Of a stretch of DNA of 64,000 nucleotides, positions 1-10,570 are shown piece by piece (position 1 is the stretch's first letter; each line of letters opens with the position of its first letter). The translations under genes were made by a program, and so were the position numbers. Source of the DNA: Trematomus loennbergii (taxonomy: Eukaryota > Chordata > Actinopteri > Perciformes > Nototheniidae); contig JAAOOA010000363.1 of NCBI GenBank assembly GCA_012861695.1, forward strand, positions 62,001-126,000. The letters run 5' to 3'. Under the pieces are notes generated by a model. It did no database searches. It was not told where the DNA came from and saw nothing but the letters and a program-made list of their open reading frames with translations.

Positions 1-910
1 ATATAATTGAATTAAATCGTAATAATTAACTGTTAAATTAAGGTATTAATTTTCAATGTCTGACATCAATGTTGATTTCAATCTTCAGCGTGACCATATC
101 TCAATGTTGATTCAATGACCTTTTGCTATTTGGGCAAGTAACTTTTTTATTTTGAACTGCAGTTGTGTATTTCAACACATGATATTTAAACCTTGAGGAA
201 AAAACATTTAAATTGCCCCACAAATAATAAATAAACACATTAGTCATATTGGGAAATGAAAGGGGACACAGAAAATAAATTCTGCCATCACATCGAAGTA
301 AAACTTTTTGTTAAACTACAGTGACAAACTTTCCAAAAAATCTAAATTAAAGGTTTAAAAAAAAAAAAAACTGGCCACCAATCTGCAGATCACACATACA
401 TTTTACAAAATATATAACAAAGTTGTTTACACTGCCGACAGTCAACATAGAAACATAAAGATATGTTACAGCCACGGTACGGTTAAGCCATAGACTAGCT
501 CTTCAGTGCCTTTGGGTTTTGCTCTCTAATGCCATCATCCCATCTTTTTTTTTTTTTGTACAAGTCGTTTTATTTCATTATAGTGTACAATAATCGATGC
601 CATTTCATTTCCATTGTAATATCACAGTACACTCACTACACTCCCCCCTCCCTCCCTCCACCCGCACATGCCCACACAGGAAAAACCAAGAAAAGCTTAT
701 CAAGATAACTTAAACAACAGAGCCATGAAAAAAAAAAAAAAAAAAAAAAAACATCAAAGTAAAACAAACAAATCCCATCTTTTCTTGACTATCAGCTTTT
801 CTTTAGAACATAACTTTTTCTGTTGAACATAACTTTTTTTTTTTCGCAGAACATAACCCAAGTATACATGGAATGAACAGCCGAAGCCAAGTATCATGCT
901 GTGGAACTAG
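1..910. other. AT-rich non-coding stretch
   Basis: I see no credible coding sequence here. The stretch holds homopolymer runs, including about 24 A residues near 728-751 and T runs near 546-558 and 833-844, plus a short C/T-rich patch near 641-660. It lies downstream (in the minus-strand sense) of the decayed gene at 919-2265, so it may include that gene's 3' region, but no boundary can be fixed. Confidence 0.5.
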
Positions 911-918
911 TGGAATCT

Positions 919-2265
919 TCAGAAAATACTGTACTTGAGACTCATCACTTTTGCACTGGCTTTCAGTCCATCAAGTTCAAGGAACAGCTTCTGAAACACT
1001 TCAAAAGTATATTTAAGTTCCTTGCGATTTCTCAGATTCAGAGCATATATTATGCCCATTAGCAAAGCACAGCACCTTGCGATATCCTTTCCCTCAACAA
1101 CTTTGGTTCCCTCGACCACGACGGTTGCCATCTTATTGTCAGATCCTTGGGTGGATCGGTCACTGATAATGGTGATATTCATTACTTGTCCATCAAGGCC
1201 GGCCTCGAACTCTTTTGTGTCCTTTTGAAGCAAATTAAATGATAGGTTAGCATATAAGAGATAATGAATTAGGTGATTGCATACTTTTTAAACTGTCACT
1301 CTTAGTGAATTCAGAGCCATTATTACCAGCTGCTAAAGCGATGCTGGGCACAGTGTTTTTACAGTGTACTCATAAATGACCTCAGCTAATTTTCCAAGAA
1401 TGTCTGAAAGTATTGAGATGACATCTTTGGTTCCAAAAGGAGTCCCAGGACAACTGACATTTTCGTTGCCTGACTGAAGCAAAACGTTTTCCGATTTCAC
1501 ATCAACAGGAGTCCGGTTAACTAAAATGTCTGTGCGGAACAATAGATCCCATAGATCCGTGGGTGAATAATGTCAATCACCACATTACACACATCCCTTT
1601 ACATTTACATTTTAATTTACATTAAAGTATTTTGTGAGGCCTTCTAAAATGTTTGTAAATTGCGTTGCAAACGCAATCGCACAACGTCACGTCCGTTAAT
1701 TCCACATCCACACCAGTCTATGATCCACACACATGGATTAACATCGATTTAATACATTAATGTAGCCTTTGTTTCTGCTAAAAGAGGTGTCGACCAGCTA
1801 GGGCAACAAGAAAATCGGCGAAATCGAGTGTGACGATTAAAAAATAAATTAAAAACATCTAATTTTGACAATAAAAACCGACCAATAGGCGCGGTAGAGC
1901 ATTTGCTAGGCACTTCCGGGTATTTCTCCACTGGTTGGGCCATGTTAACAATACCGTGTAACTGTCACGTTTGAAGGGACGAAACCGTGACATATTCACG
2001 TCTCCCAGCATGGTAGATCGTCACATGTTCACGTCTTGCCGTGATACCGGGTTGTATCTGAGATGTCATTTGTCGAAAGCAACGAGAAAAACTCATTATC
2101 AAAATCAGCATCCTTGTAATGCAAACAGAAATCCCTAGAAATCTCAAATGTATCTCGAACAACTGAATTAAGTTCTTCAACTGTTCCAGGGATCCCAGAT
2201 GGTAATGTCAGTTTCTGGACAGCATGGTCTGAAAGTATCACTCGGAGATGGGCTGGTTGCAACAT
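919..2265 (-). pseudogene. Decayed PB1-like/terminal-domain protein of a multi-copy teleost family
   Basis: Three minus-strand coding blocks lie in order. At 2265-2029 there is a ubiquitin/PB1-like start with LRVILSDHAVQKLTLPSG, then a VEELNSVVRDTFE helix and YKDADFDNEFFSL. At 1542-1333 there is a low-complexity linker-like piece. At 1233-919 there is the last exon with YALNLRNRKELKYTFEVFQ followed by KLFLELD. This start and end are typical of a large family of teleost SAMD3-like uncharacterised proteins, which I recognise from general knowledge. The long middle region of the family is missing and no continuous frame joins the blocks, so this is a remnant. It sits directly downstream of the transposase-like remnant at 3009-5590 in the same orientation. 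A second copy of the last exon lies at 32813-33133. Molecular function is unknown. Confidence 0.6.
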
Positions 2266-3008
2266 TAATCAATCTGTAATACATGTTTCAGTAAGTACCA
2301 TGACTACAAAAGTCAGTAAAATACAATATAGTGTTTCCCCCTGAGTTGTAGGCTTTGCACAGTACCAGACTGTGACAGAGCGGCTCTATCACTGACTGCG
2401 GGCAGCGCACACACACAGACATTCCCTGCTCCCTGTGTTCTTGCTAAGTTGTAATCAAACATCACTATTATCACTCTTTTCCTACCCGTTTCAGTAGCGC
2501 GACCATGGGTGCACACTTGGCCGTTCTATTTTCATTCAAGCATACATTCACAAACATTAAAGTAACTTACGTGTTGAAGTGTGGGGCAGATTCGCCACCG
2601 TCTCCCCAGCTGTGATTTGTATTGGCAGAGGCGTGTCATTTCACCAGCACCGTAGGCATTTCACTAGGTTAAATAGTGTGTTCTCGTGCATTTTCATGAT
2701 CACGTGAGATGCATTATTATCTGTTTTGTTGGAAATGTTCATTTGTGTTTACAAATGACCTTTTATGTTCAAGGGGAAATGTTAAGGTAATAGAGAAAAT
2801 CCTTGTTTTATATTGCTTCAAATTTAAGAAACTGTAATGCTTTATTTAGTAAGAAAACAGACTAATTGTATTTCCTAATGTAATAGTTTAAGCCTAGTGG
2901 GAGGGGCTACATGTTTAAAAGGGGCTGCATCGGCCCTGTAATGCAATCTATGCAACATAAATGTAGCGTTTGAGGGTTACAATGCTTTTCCACCAAACAC
3001 GTAAGGTG
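2266..3008. other. Spacer between two decayed minus-strand genes
   Basis: I find no supportable coding sequence. Short open frames here are low-complexity and resemble no family I know. The spacer separates the end of the transposase-like remnant from the start of the PB1-like remnant. If both belong to one mobile element, this would be its intergenic segment. Confidence 0.4.
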
Positions 3009-5590
3009 TTAAAGGGACATGTCGGACAGCTCTGCAGGCTCTAGCACTTTCACAGTTCGTGTTTTCTCAAGGACATAGCTCCTGAGATGCTCAACTGACC
3101 AAGCACTCAAGCATTTCACAATGAATACAAGAGTGCCCTTGACAACAACTATTTGGATCAGCTCTCCAAAATCTGTCAGACCACCTGTTGAGCCATTAGC
3201 CAAAATCATTCCAATTGCATACTTTGTGCCACTGTAACATACATTGTTGGCTATCTGGATACGTGTCTCCTCAGGGAATTTTGCTCGCAGTTCTTCCTGG
3301 ATATCTTCTCTTAGCACAGTAACATCTACAGTAGACAGTTGTGTGGCCTGTAAGACAGGTTTCACAACACTGGATCATGATGATCATGGTTATATGCAAC
3401 CATCAGCTGATGCTTCATGGAAAGTGACAGCAGAATATTTCGAAAGCTGTGAGTTTGCCTGACAACCCGCTTAAAAAAGCTGTGTTTGGCTTCCAACCTC
3501 ATAGTCCACAGTAACACTAGTGGACCATAGGCCCTGATCAGCTGTTGATAATGTTCCAGGAAATTATGTTTGGGGATTAGTTTTTCCTGTGGGAAAACCT
3601 GGAGAAACCTGTGTCTGTGTTCAGAGATCTTACTGTCTAGGTAACAAATAGTCTCCTCTGTGTGAACATGACTTACTGCAAGCTCAACTATCTCTTTGAG
3701 CACTCGAAGTACTTCCCATGCTGGTTCACCCTCAGGGATTTTTGATCCAATTATGAGGGGCAGGAATCGCAGCAATGGCCAGTTTTCATGGGCGTTCCCT
3801 CCAACACTTTTCCTTGCTGCAAAATTCAGAGGGACCTGCTGTGGAGCATCAGTTTTGTCCGACCATTTGTAGGGAAACGTTTTGATGCATGTGTTGAGTT
3901 CATCAAGAGTGAAGTATTTACTCTTGATAAACACTTGAAGACATAGAGCCAACTCTCGGGGGACTACACCCTCAAACAGATCGTGCAACACATCAGGTGG
4001 ATAACCTGTCAAAACACTGAAATACTTCAGATTCTCTGTAAGTGCACACTGCCTCTTGACTCCACAGACATGAACCAATGCAGTATTCTCCTGCACAGTC
4101 TGGACATGCATTTCATGCTGTTCTATAGTTCTGGGTTAAATGCCCCTGTTCTCACTTCTTCCACCTGAAACAGTGACTTCTCACCCAGACAAAATCTGCA
4201 AACATAAGAACTGGAGAAGCTTTCCACAAATCCCCAAGAGAATGGGCCCCAAGATTATCTGCCACAACACTAAACACTGTTCCTTTGATTGTTTTGCCTA
4301 ATGCTGGGACATACAGGCCCTCCTCTTCCAAGCTCACAAGATCCTTGAGCAGTGGCTCCAGTACAGTACCGTAACCAAATCTTTTTACATCCTCAGCCCT
4401 GCAGAGAATTGCTAAGAAGATGGAGGTCAGAGAAGATCTGAGCAGTGCAGGAACATCAGCTAAACCCAGTACACAGCTGTGACTTTGTGTTTTTTCCTAG
4501 ATGTGCCCAGAGGATTGCATATCTCAAAGTCATCAACAAAGACAATGATAGCAATGGTAGGATCTTCTCCAGAAAATAAATGCCATCAGAAAATGACCTG
4601 TACTGAGTTTCAGCATTACTTTGAGCTTCTCTGTCATGCAAGATCAAATCCTGGATCTCTTTCCGGCTCAACAGCTGAAGCATCGACTTCTGAATGGGGA
4701 CATACTGGAAGCTTCTCTCTCCTTCGCTACTAAGTACATACTCCACTGGTTCCACCACAGCAAACTGCTCCGTAAAATAAGCCCTTCTCTTATATGCAGA
4801 AGAAAGTGGACCGCCACTGCTCAGAGCAGAGGTAAAGGGGTTGGCATCACAAAGCTCTGTCACCATGTCTGACACAACAGACTCATCAATCTCACAATCG
4901 TGCTTCCTCAAACAGGAATTTAAAATGTCTTTGATAATGGGACCTGATGCTGAATGAGAGATAAAATGTAGCTCTTCGACAACCTCATCAATACACCTGT
5001 TAGGTACATTAAAAGTGCTCTCGAGTTTTAGAAACAACAAAGCCAAATTCTTTTCAATGAGGTTTGGTAGATCTCTCACATCATTATCTTGACCATCATC
5101 AGTAATGGACAGTTCACCATCCTGAACATCTACATCACTGTTATTCTGTATTTGAACAACTTGCATACCTCTTTAGCAGGTCTTCTTTAAAGTCTTGCAG
5201 TGAGTGAGGAGTATGCTTTCGGCTTTTGTGGGAGGCAAATGTTCCGTAAATGTTAGTGCTGAAATTGCAGTTCTTAAAAACACAGATGCAGTCTCATGTT
5301 TTTTTAAATGTCGACCAAGATGTTCAAAAAGCTCTCTTTCTGTGGAGATTGTGCTGGACTGCAACACTGGCAAGTGAAAGAGAAACCTGCAGTTCTGACT
5401 CTTTCCTGAGTTTCCTGAGAGTGATTTATTGATAGATATGATATAAGGCTACCCCATGTTTTGAAGGAACAAAAACAATCTGGATAAAGACACGGCAGAG
5501 GTTGCCCACCATGACCATGGCGTAACCTGTAATGTTTTAGCAACCCTGTTTTTGCAAGGTTTCAAATGTACATATTTTGCATCTCCAGCC
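3009..5590 (-). pseudogene. Decayed C2H2-finger plus transposase-like protein (CACTA-like by motif pattern)
   Basis: Read on the minus strand, a C2H2-like start (CKIC near 5575, then LLKHYRLRHGHGG near 5543) is followed by a second finger-like block (CQCC ... HLGRHLKKH, about 5400-5300). An acidic/helical segment runs from 5166 to about 4560. Then come VDDFEICNPLG near 4530-4500, VVADNLGAHSLG near 4270, CRFC near 4195, YPPDVLHDLFEGVVP near 4005, LEAKHSFFKRVVR near 3470 and a C-terminal block with YSGTKYAIGM near 3215. The order D...D...CxxC...DxLH resembles the RNase-H-fold transposase of CACTA/Tnp2-type elements. I know the family as a repeated uncharacterised protein in fish; the CACTA link is inference. 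At least five frameshifts or stops (near 5550, 4540, 4455, 4130-4250, 3362) break it. Upstream fingers suggest DNA binding. Confidence 0.6.
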
Positions 5591-5890
5591 CATTTTTATT
5601 AGAATTAAATTGTTCTAGATATATAAGCAACATTGCATGAAATGAGCAAGAAACACAACAAAAAGAGACTCTCTGCCTCTACTACTTTGTACCCTCTCAC
5701 AGAACTATCCACAGTTCAAAGGCTGCTAATTTTGGTCAAACAGCAACTAATATTTACTGTATTTGAATGACAAAAGATGACACCCACTTTTAAAATGTCC
5801 TTTGTGTATTTCTTCAGCCTGTCCTCGAACACACAGTCTTGGCTGTCGGAACTTGTCCAGGTGTGTTAAGTGGGAGTGGACTTGAAATCC
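5591..5890. other. Non-coding flank upstream of the minus-strand remnant
   Basis: AT-rich sequence with no recognisable gene. It ends at the TTAA target site (5891-5894) of the MITE that follows. Confidence 0.4.
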
Positions 5891-5894
5891 TTAA

Positions 5895-6981
5895 CCTGTT
5901 AAGCCCGAGAGACCCCGGTACCGGGGCACTGCCGCAACATCTTGCAGGAAAGAGTGTCTGAGGGCATGTTCATTTAATAAAACTATGAATGTTTTATATC
6001 CATGTAACGGGAAGAAACTCATCTAACTGATCATTTTTTTTTTTTTTTTAAAAGAAAACCCACAATGCTAACACTGAGCCTCTGAATTAGCAACGAGCGA
6101 AAAATGCTAACACCTTACTGCACCGAAAATCACTCACAAAACCTTATTATTTATCTTTCACCACATCCAACACATCGATTCACGTTATAAGCAAAAACGG
6201 ACATTAAAACAGGTGACGCTAGGTAGCTAAAAATGCTAACATTTTTATCTTGGCTCTGTAGTCTCTCCAAAGTGGTCTTCAATGGCATTAAAACGATAAA
6301 AACGCTGCTGAAGTTAATCCATAGGTTAATCTAATGTGTCTGTGTCCCTTTGAAATGATTTCTGATAATCCATAAGCATTAAAACTGCTTTTTCGTTTCC
6401 AGATGTCAAAGCTAGAGATAGGTTCACTCTGATTGAAAATTAAATGCGCGAAGCCCTCACCTTTTCTCTTCACAACGTGTGTGTGTGGGGGACTCCCCCT
6501 TCAATTCTATTGGCTCTAACGGTCAGAAAGAGGTGTCAAAATCGAGCAAGGGGGGCCAGAGATATGGAAAATCCACCCAAATGACCCCAGAAGTGGTTTC
6601 TTTTTGCTAAATCTCTCTAAAAAGGTAAAATGTCACTTGTTTTGCATCAATCTTGATACAGGGTACTTATTATATGTTGTACTTTGGACTTCCTAAAGCT
6701 TTTAGTCTACCTTACCATCATCCAAGGCTGGTTTTCACTATAAGTAAAAAAATTTTTGGACGGACACTATAATTTACAGTTTTTACTATGTAAAATCTGA
6801 ATTTTCTTTAAAATAAAAACATCTATATTGATTCTGACTTTTCTACATCCAACTCACAGGTTTATCATTACTTTGAGAAAAAAGATGATTAATTTAACCT
6901 TTTAGAAGGGATATGGTCATTTGTTCTGGGAATGTCATTTTCGAGTCTGAGACCTGAAAAACAGGCTCAGGGCTTAACAGG
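5895..6981. mobile_element. piggyBac-like MITE, family P1, copy 1
   Basis: The element starts CCTGTTAAGCCC and ends with its inverse GGGCTTAACAGG. It is bounded by TTAA at 5891-5894 and 6982-6985, the target choice of piggyBac-type (also Kolobok) transposons. It is about 1,087 bp with no transposase frame. Just inside one end is the 14-bp palindrome CCCCGGTACCGGGG. A nearly full-length copy in the opposite orientation sits at 44372-45520 and a partial one at 14580-15185. Superfamily assignment rests on target site and ends only. Confidence 0.85.
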
Positions 6982-6985
6982 TTAA

Positions 6986-7837
6986 CTCAAGGTGTAGAAA
7001 AATTAAGTTATCAAGCCAATTGCATTACTTACTACAACTTGAATTTTGTTTTAAGTCAATTAACGCAGAAATCAGAGTTCAAATTACACACAATATTGAT
7101 GTAATTACCAACATTATTACGTCAACACAACTTATAAATTAATGTTTGCAACTTAAAATGTTTATCTAAATCAATTAACTCACATTTTTATCTTGCAACC
7201 ATGCATTAAATTAAGTGGAGGTGAAAGGTCCCCTGAATTAGTTTTTAGAGTGTATTATAGTAGATCGATTTACATCTCTAAATCAATGCAATCCAGGGTC
7301 AATTATCTTTATTTATATTAATTGTGGAGTGCTGATTAGTGCTGCGTATTCAGCTTGTAATGGGTGCGTTTGTTAATTCAATCGAACGCTAACTAAATTA
7401 AGAACGTTGTTGTTATAAGAAACAGAGGATTCCATGGATGGAGTGGCATTTCGAGATGAAAGAAGTATACAATCTAGCAAAGGGAGATAAAGAAAGACAA
7501 TGAAAGAAAAGAGGGTTGAAGAAGAGGTCAAACACAAGAGATGCTTCAAGATACAGAGTGCATTAAAGATGGGAAATCAGAGATCAACATTGAAGCGGGG
7601 GGCGGGGATATGGGGAGAGGTGAGGCAGGGTCAGTGAGGTTGACTGACAGTACGGTGATTAGTTTCAACATGAGAACTTTTGGACACTTCCCCCTCATCC
7701 ATCACTGCAAACGCTCACTGACACACACACAAACACACACCAATAAAGAAAAGCAGGAGGTATAAATAGACTGAGAATAAGAAGAAACAAGGCTATTACG
7801 GATATTAAAAGACACATCTGGCTAAATGAAGCACTGT
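6986..7837. other. AT-rich then purine-rich non-coding stretch
   Basis: No gene is supported. The first part is A/T-rich with repeated AATT-type words. From about 7400 it becomes purine-rich (AGGAGATAAAG-type), with a short CA run near 7720-7741. It ends where L2 LINE coding similarity begins. Confidence 0.4.
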
Positions 7838-8370
7838 GTGCTAATAGAACCATCCTTCGGGCAGCAGAGCGGAAACGGTGGAAATCCAAACACCATGACG
7901 ACCTCCTAACCTATCAGGCTCTCCTCTCCTCTTTCTCTGCTTCGATCTCTCAGGCAAAAAGCACTTTCTTTCAAGATAAGATCCAATCTTCCTATTCCAA
8001 TCCCAAAAAACTATTTTCCATCTTTTCCATCCTCCTCGACCCCCCCAGAGCCCCTTCCCCCTCCTCCCTTCTGTCAAGCGACTTTGTTAACTACTTTGAA
8101 AAAAGGTTGATGATATTCGCTCTTCTTTTTCTGACTCACCTTTACTCACCGCTGGGTCACCAGTCCCACCTTTCACCCACACACTAACCTCCTTTTCCCC
8201 TCTCTCTCCAAGTGAGGTTCTTACCCTCATTACCTCTGCCCGTCCTACCACTTGTCCTCTGGACCCTATCCCCTCAAACCTCCTTCAGACTATCGCTCCT
8301 GATATTACCGTTTCTCACCCATTTCATCAACACTTCTCTAACTTCTGGTCACTTTCCAAACAGTCTCAAG
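7838..8370 (+). pseudogene. L2 ORF2 fragment upstream of the RT domain
   Basis: Translation gives the stretch between endonuclease and reverse transcriptase of L2-type ORF2, including RAAERRKWRKSKHHDDLLTY-like and NPKKLFSIF motifs and a proline/serine-rich linker. The frame is shifted at least once (near 8100). It stops at the insertion point of the transposon at 8371 and continues at 11886. No function is expected. Confidence 0.7.
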
Positions 8371-9654
8371 AGGCGCGTTCACACCAAGTACTTTTCCCAC
8401 AATAGTTCATGAGAGCTCTTTTAGTTCTGATGAACTAAAGCAGATCGCGTTCACACCAAAATGAGTTCCTGGGGGTGGATTAGGCAAATGAGCCGCTGAC
8501 GTCTCTTCTTCTGCTTTGGGTTTACTGGCAGGCCGCAAACAACTTCACGGCGAGTACAGTAGGCGGTATGCACCTTAAAGTTGCAATCCGCCAAAAAACC
8601 GAGAGAAAAAGAAGAAGAAAAACCTCCCGCGCCCACTTGCTGTATGAGGCGTCTGTTTACCTTCCGACCTCAGACATGAGCTTCGTCTGAGTTATTTAAG
8701 CAAACACAAATACAGATCGTCGACCAGTCAAATGCAATAGCAATGCTGATTCGGAAGCGAAGGCGGTTAAGAAGGATTGACAAAAGGATTGGACGCGACA
8801 TGCACGCGCTACGCTACGTGTGAAATGAATAAACTGTGCCAGGTGTGTCGTATGCACACTAAATAGGCTCAGCAGCTAACACACCTTTATTATATATCCT
8901 CCTGAGAACAACTGCATCCGTCTGCCATGAACCCTACAGAAACCTACGTGTTAGTTTTGGCCCATAGTGGCCTCCATTTGTGTCGTGTAAAATGGGGGAA
9001 ATCAAAAGTTAGCAAATCCCCATGTCATGTTCATAAAAACATTTAGTTTTAGGTCAAATAATTATTACACTGCTCTGAAACTCACTACACTAACTCCTAA
9101 GATGTTCCCTTACTATAATTAATTAAAAATATTGAACTCACAACACTGGTAATAACTTAACCATTTCTCTTTCTATAAATAAATAGTGCTTGTGTTGGAC
9201 GCCATTTTGAAATACAATGAAATTATCTTTTTGAAAGCCACAATAAATAAAGCTTCGCCAGTTTATAACCGATGAAACCTGATGGTATCAGAATAATCAC
9301 TTACATGTGATGTATCATGCTACACAGGTCACTGTAAAGATAAAGTGTCAGAGGAGAAATAAGCAAGCTTAGTTACATGAAATGTAATGAAAAATGTAAG
9401 ATACAGGCTCCGTTTAATCGCCATGTAGGTTCTCTTTTATTGCACACTCAAGACAATATCAATAACAGCATCACGCTGTCCCAGGTGTGTCGTATGCATG
9501 TAAATAGAAGTTAACATTTTCAATATCAAATAAAGTGTCAGTAGTATCAAAACATATATATATATATATATATAATAACAATAGATAGGCTCAGCAGCAG
9601 ACACACCTTAGTGCAAAGTGACATATATATATATATACAATAATACAAAATGAA

Positions 9655-9790
9655 CTGTCCCAGGTGTAGGCAATTTGGGGTGAAGTGTCTTGCCCAGGGA
9701 CACAACGACATGCTGACTGCAGTGGGGTTTGAACCTGTGCTCCCCTGATCCGAACACCAACGCACCAGACCACTGCACCACACGCCTCCC
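9655..9790 (-). mobile_element. tRNA-derived SINE copy 1
   Basis: On the minus strand the unit opens GGGAGGCGTGTGGTGCAGTGG (pol III box A-like) and contains GGTTCAAACCCC (box B-like) about 45 bases later. It then has a tRNA-unrelated body shared with the copy at 10382. The L2-like tail seen in copy 2 is lacking; the 3' side runs into an (AT)n tract. It lies inside the transposon at 8371-11882. Confidence 0.75.
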
Positions 9791-9844
9791 AACAAGTCAT
9801 TGTACAGTTTATCAACGACGACAAGTTTTTCTTTATTTTTTTAT

Positions 9845-10290
9845 TGAAGGCCTGTTGGATTTAATCAGCTCGCTTAGCACTGCCAGAAGCCCAGCCTGAA
9901 AGGTATTTTGTTGCTCCACCTGGCGCGCCGACACCTCCACCTGGCACGCTGCCGAGTCAGCATGGCGCTGCATCACCATGAGCAGCTGGTCGCCGATTCC
10001 TGGGCCTTGTGTGAATGCAGCAGCCGTTCGTCGTGCATCTCCTTGGCACGCAGGTCCTCATTCTCCTTGCTGACCATGGCACGGCGTCCATCGCCATGAT
10101 GGTGTCAAGGAAGCTGTCATCCGTGCCCTTTCCTAAGGTGAAATATGCAAGATACAAGATCAGTTTAATCGCAACAACGACACAACATTGTCCAAATACC
10201 GGAAGGGGAGCAGCCCATAACAGAGAGCCCCCCACGTCAGAGTCATCACTGTGGGCGATCTCCACCTCTGAGTCTGTCTCTGCAGGCACA
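9845..10290 (-). pseudogene. Possible exon remnants of a transposon accessory protein
   Basis: Two minus-strand blocks look coding-like. One spans about 10290-10200 (AETDSEVEIAHSDDSDVGG, acidic). The other spans about 10130-9850 (GTDDSFLDTIMAMD followed by a glutamine- and arginine-rich helical stretch), with a plausible CACCTTAG acceptor between them. Acidic linker plus coiled-coil tail is reminiscent of the Myb/SANT-like proteins that accompany Harbinger transposases, but I cannot confirm this. A further minus-strand block near 10930-10800 may belong to it. No DDE domain is seen. Confidence 0.3.
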
Positions 10291-10381
10291 CAACAGGAGG
10301 AACACCTTTGATTTGACTATTAACATTTTAAATGGTGAAGGCACTAGCAATTGGGGGATGGAGGGCTCTCAGGACATGATA

Positions 10382-10570
10382 GGGAGGCGTGTGGCGCAGT
10401 GGATAAGTGCATTGGTGTTCGGATCAGGGGAGCACAGGTTCAAACCCCACTGCAGTCAGCATGTCGTTGTGTCCCTGAGACACTTCACCCCAAAGTGCTC
10501 CTGTGGGGATTGCCCACAGTATTGAGTAGTAAGCTTTGGATAAAAGCGTCTAACAAGTGACATGTAATGA
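10382..10570 (+). mobile_element. tRNA-derived SINE copy 2 with L2-type tail
   Basis: The head has GTGGCGCAGTGGATAAG (box A-like) and GGTTCAAACCCC (box B-like). A body ending in a GGGGATTGCCCACAG stretch follows, and the 3' tail is TTTGGATAAAAGCGTCTAAC then CATGTAATG. That tail is the same as the L2 LINE 3' end at 13450-13486, implying that the L2 machinery mobilised the SINE. Confidence 0.8.

Noticed and set aside
3009..5590. An intact host gene for the C2H2/transposase-like protein
   Set aside because: At least five frameshifts or stops in conserved blocks rule out a normal product, even though exon-like blocks are long.
919..5590. CACTA element ends (CACTA...TAGTG with 3-bp duplicate)
   Set aside because: CACTA-like words occur in the flanks, but none forms a convincing inverted pair bounding the two genes.
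9655..10570. tRNA genes suggested by box A and box B sequences
   Set aside because: The units cannot fold to a full cloverleaf in what I can see, carry a tRNA-unrelated body, occur in two copies and in one case end with an L2 tail; they are SINEs.
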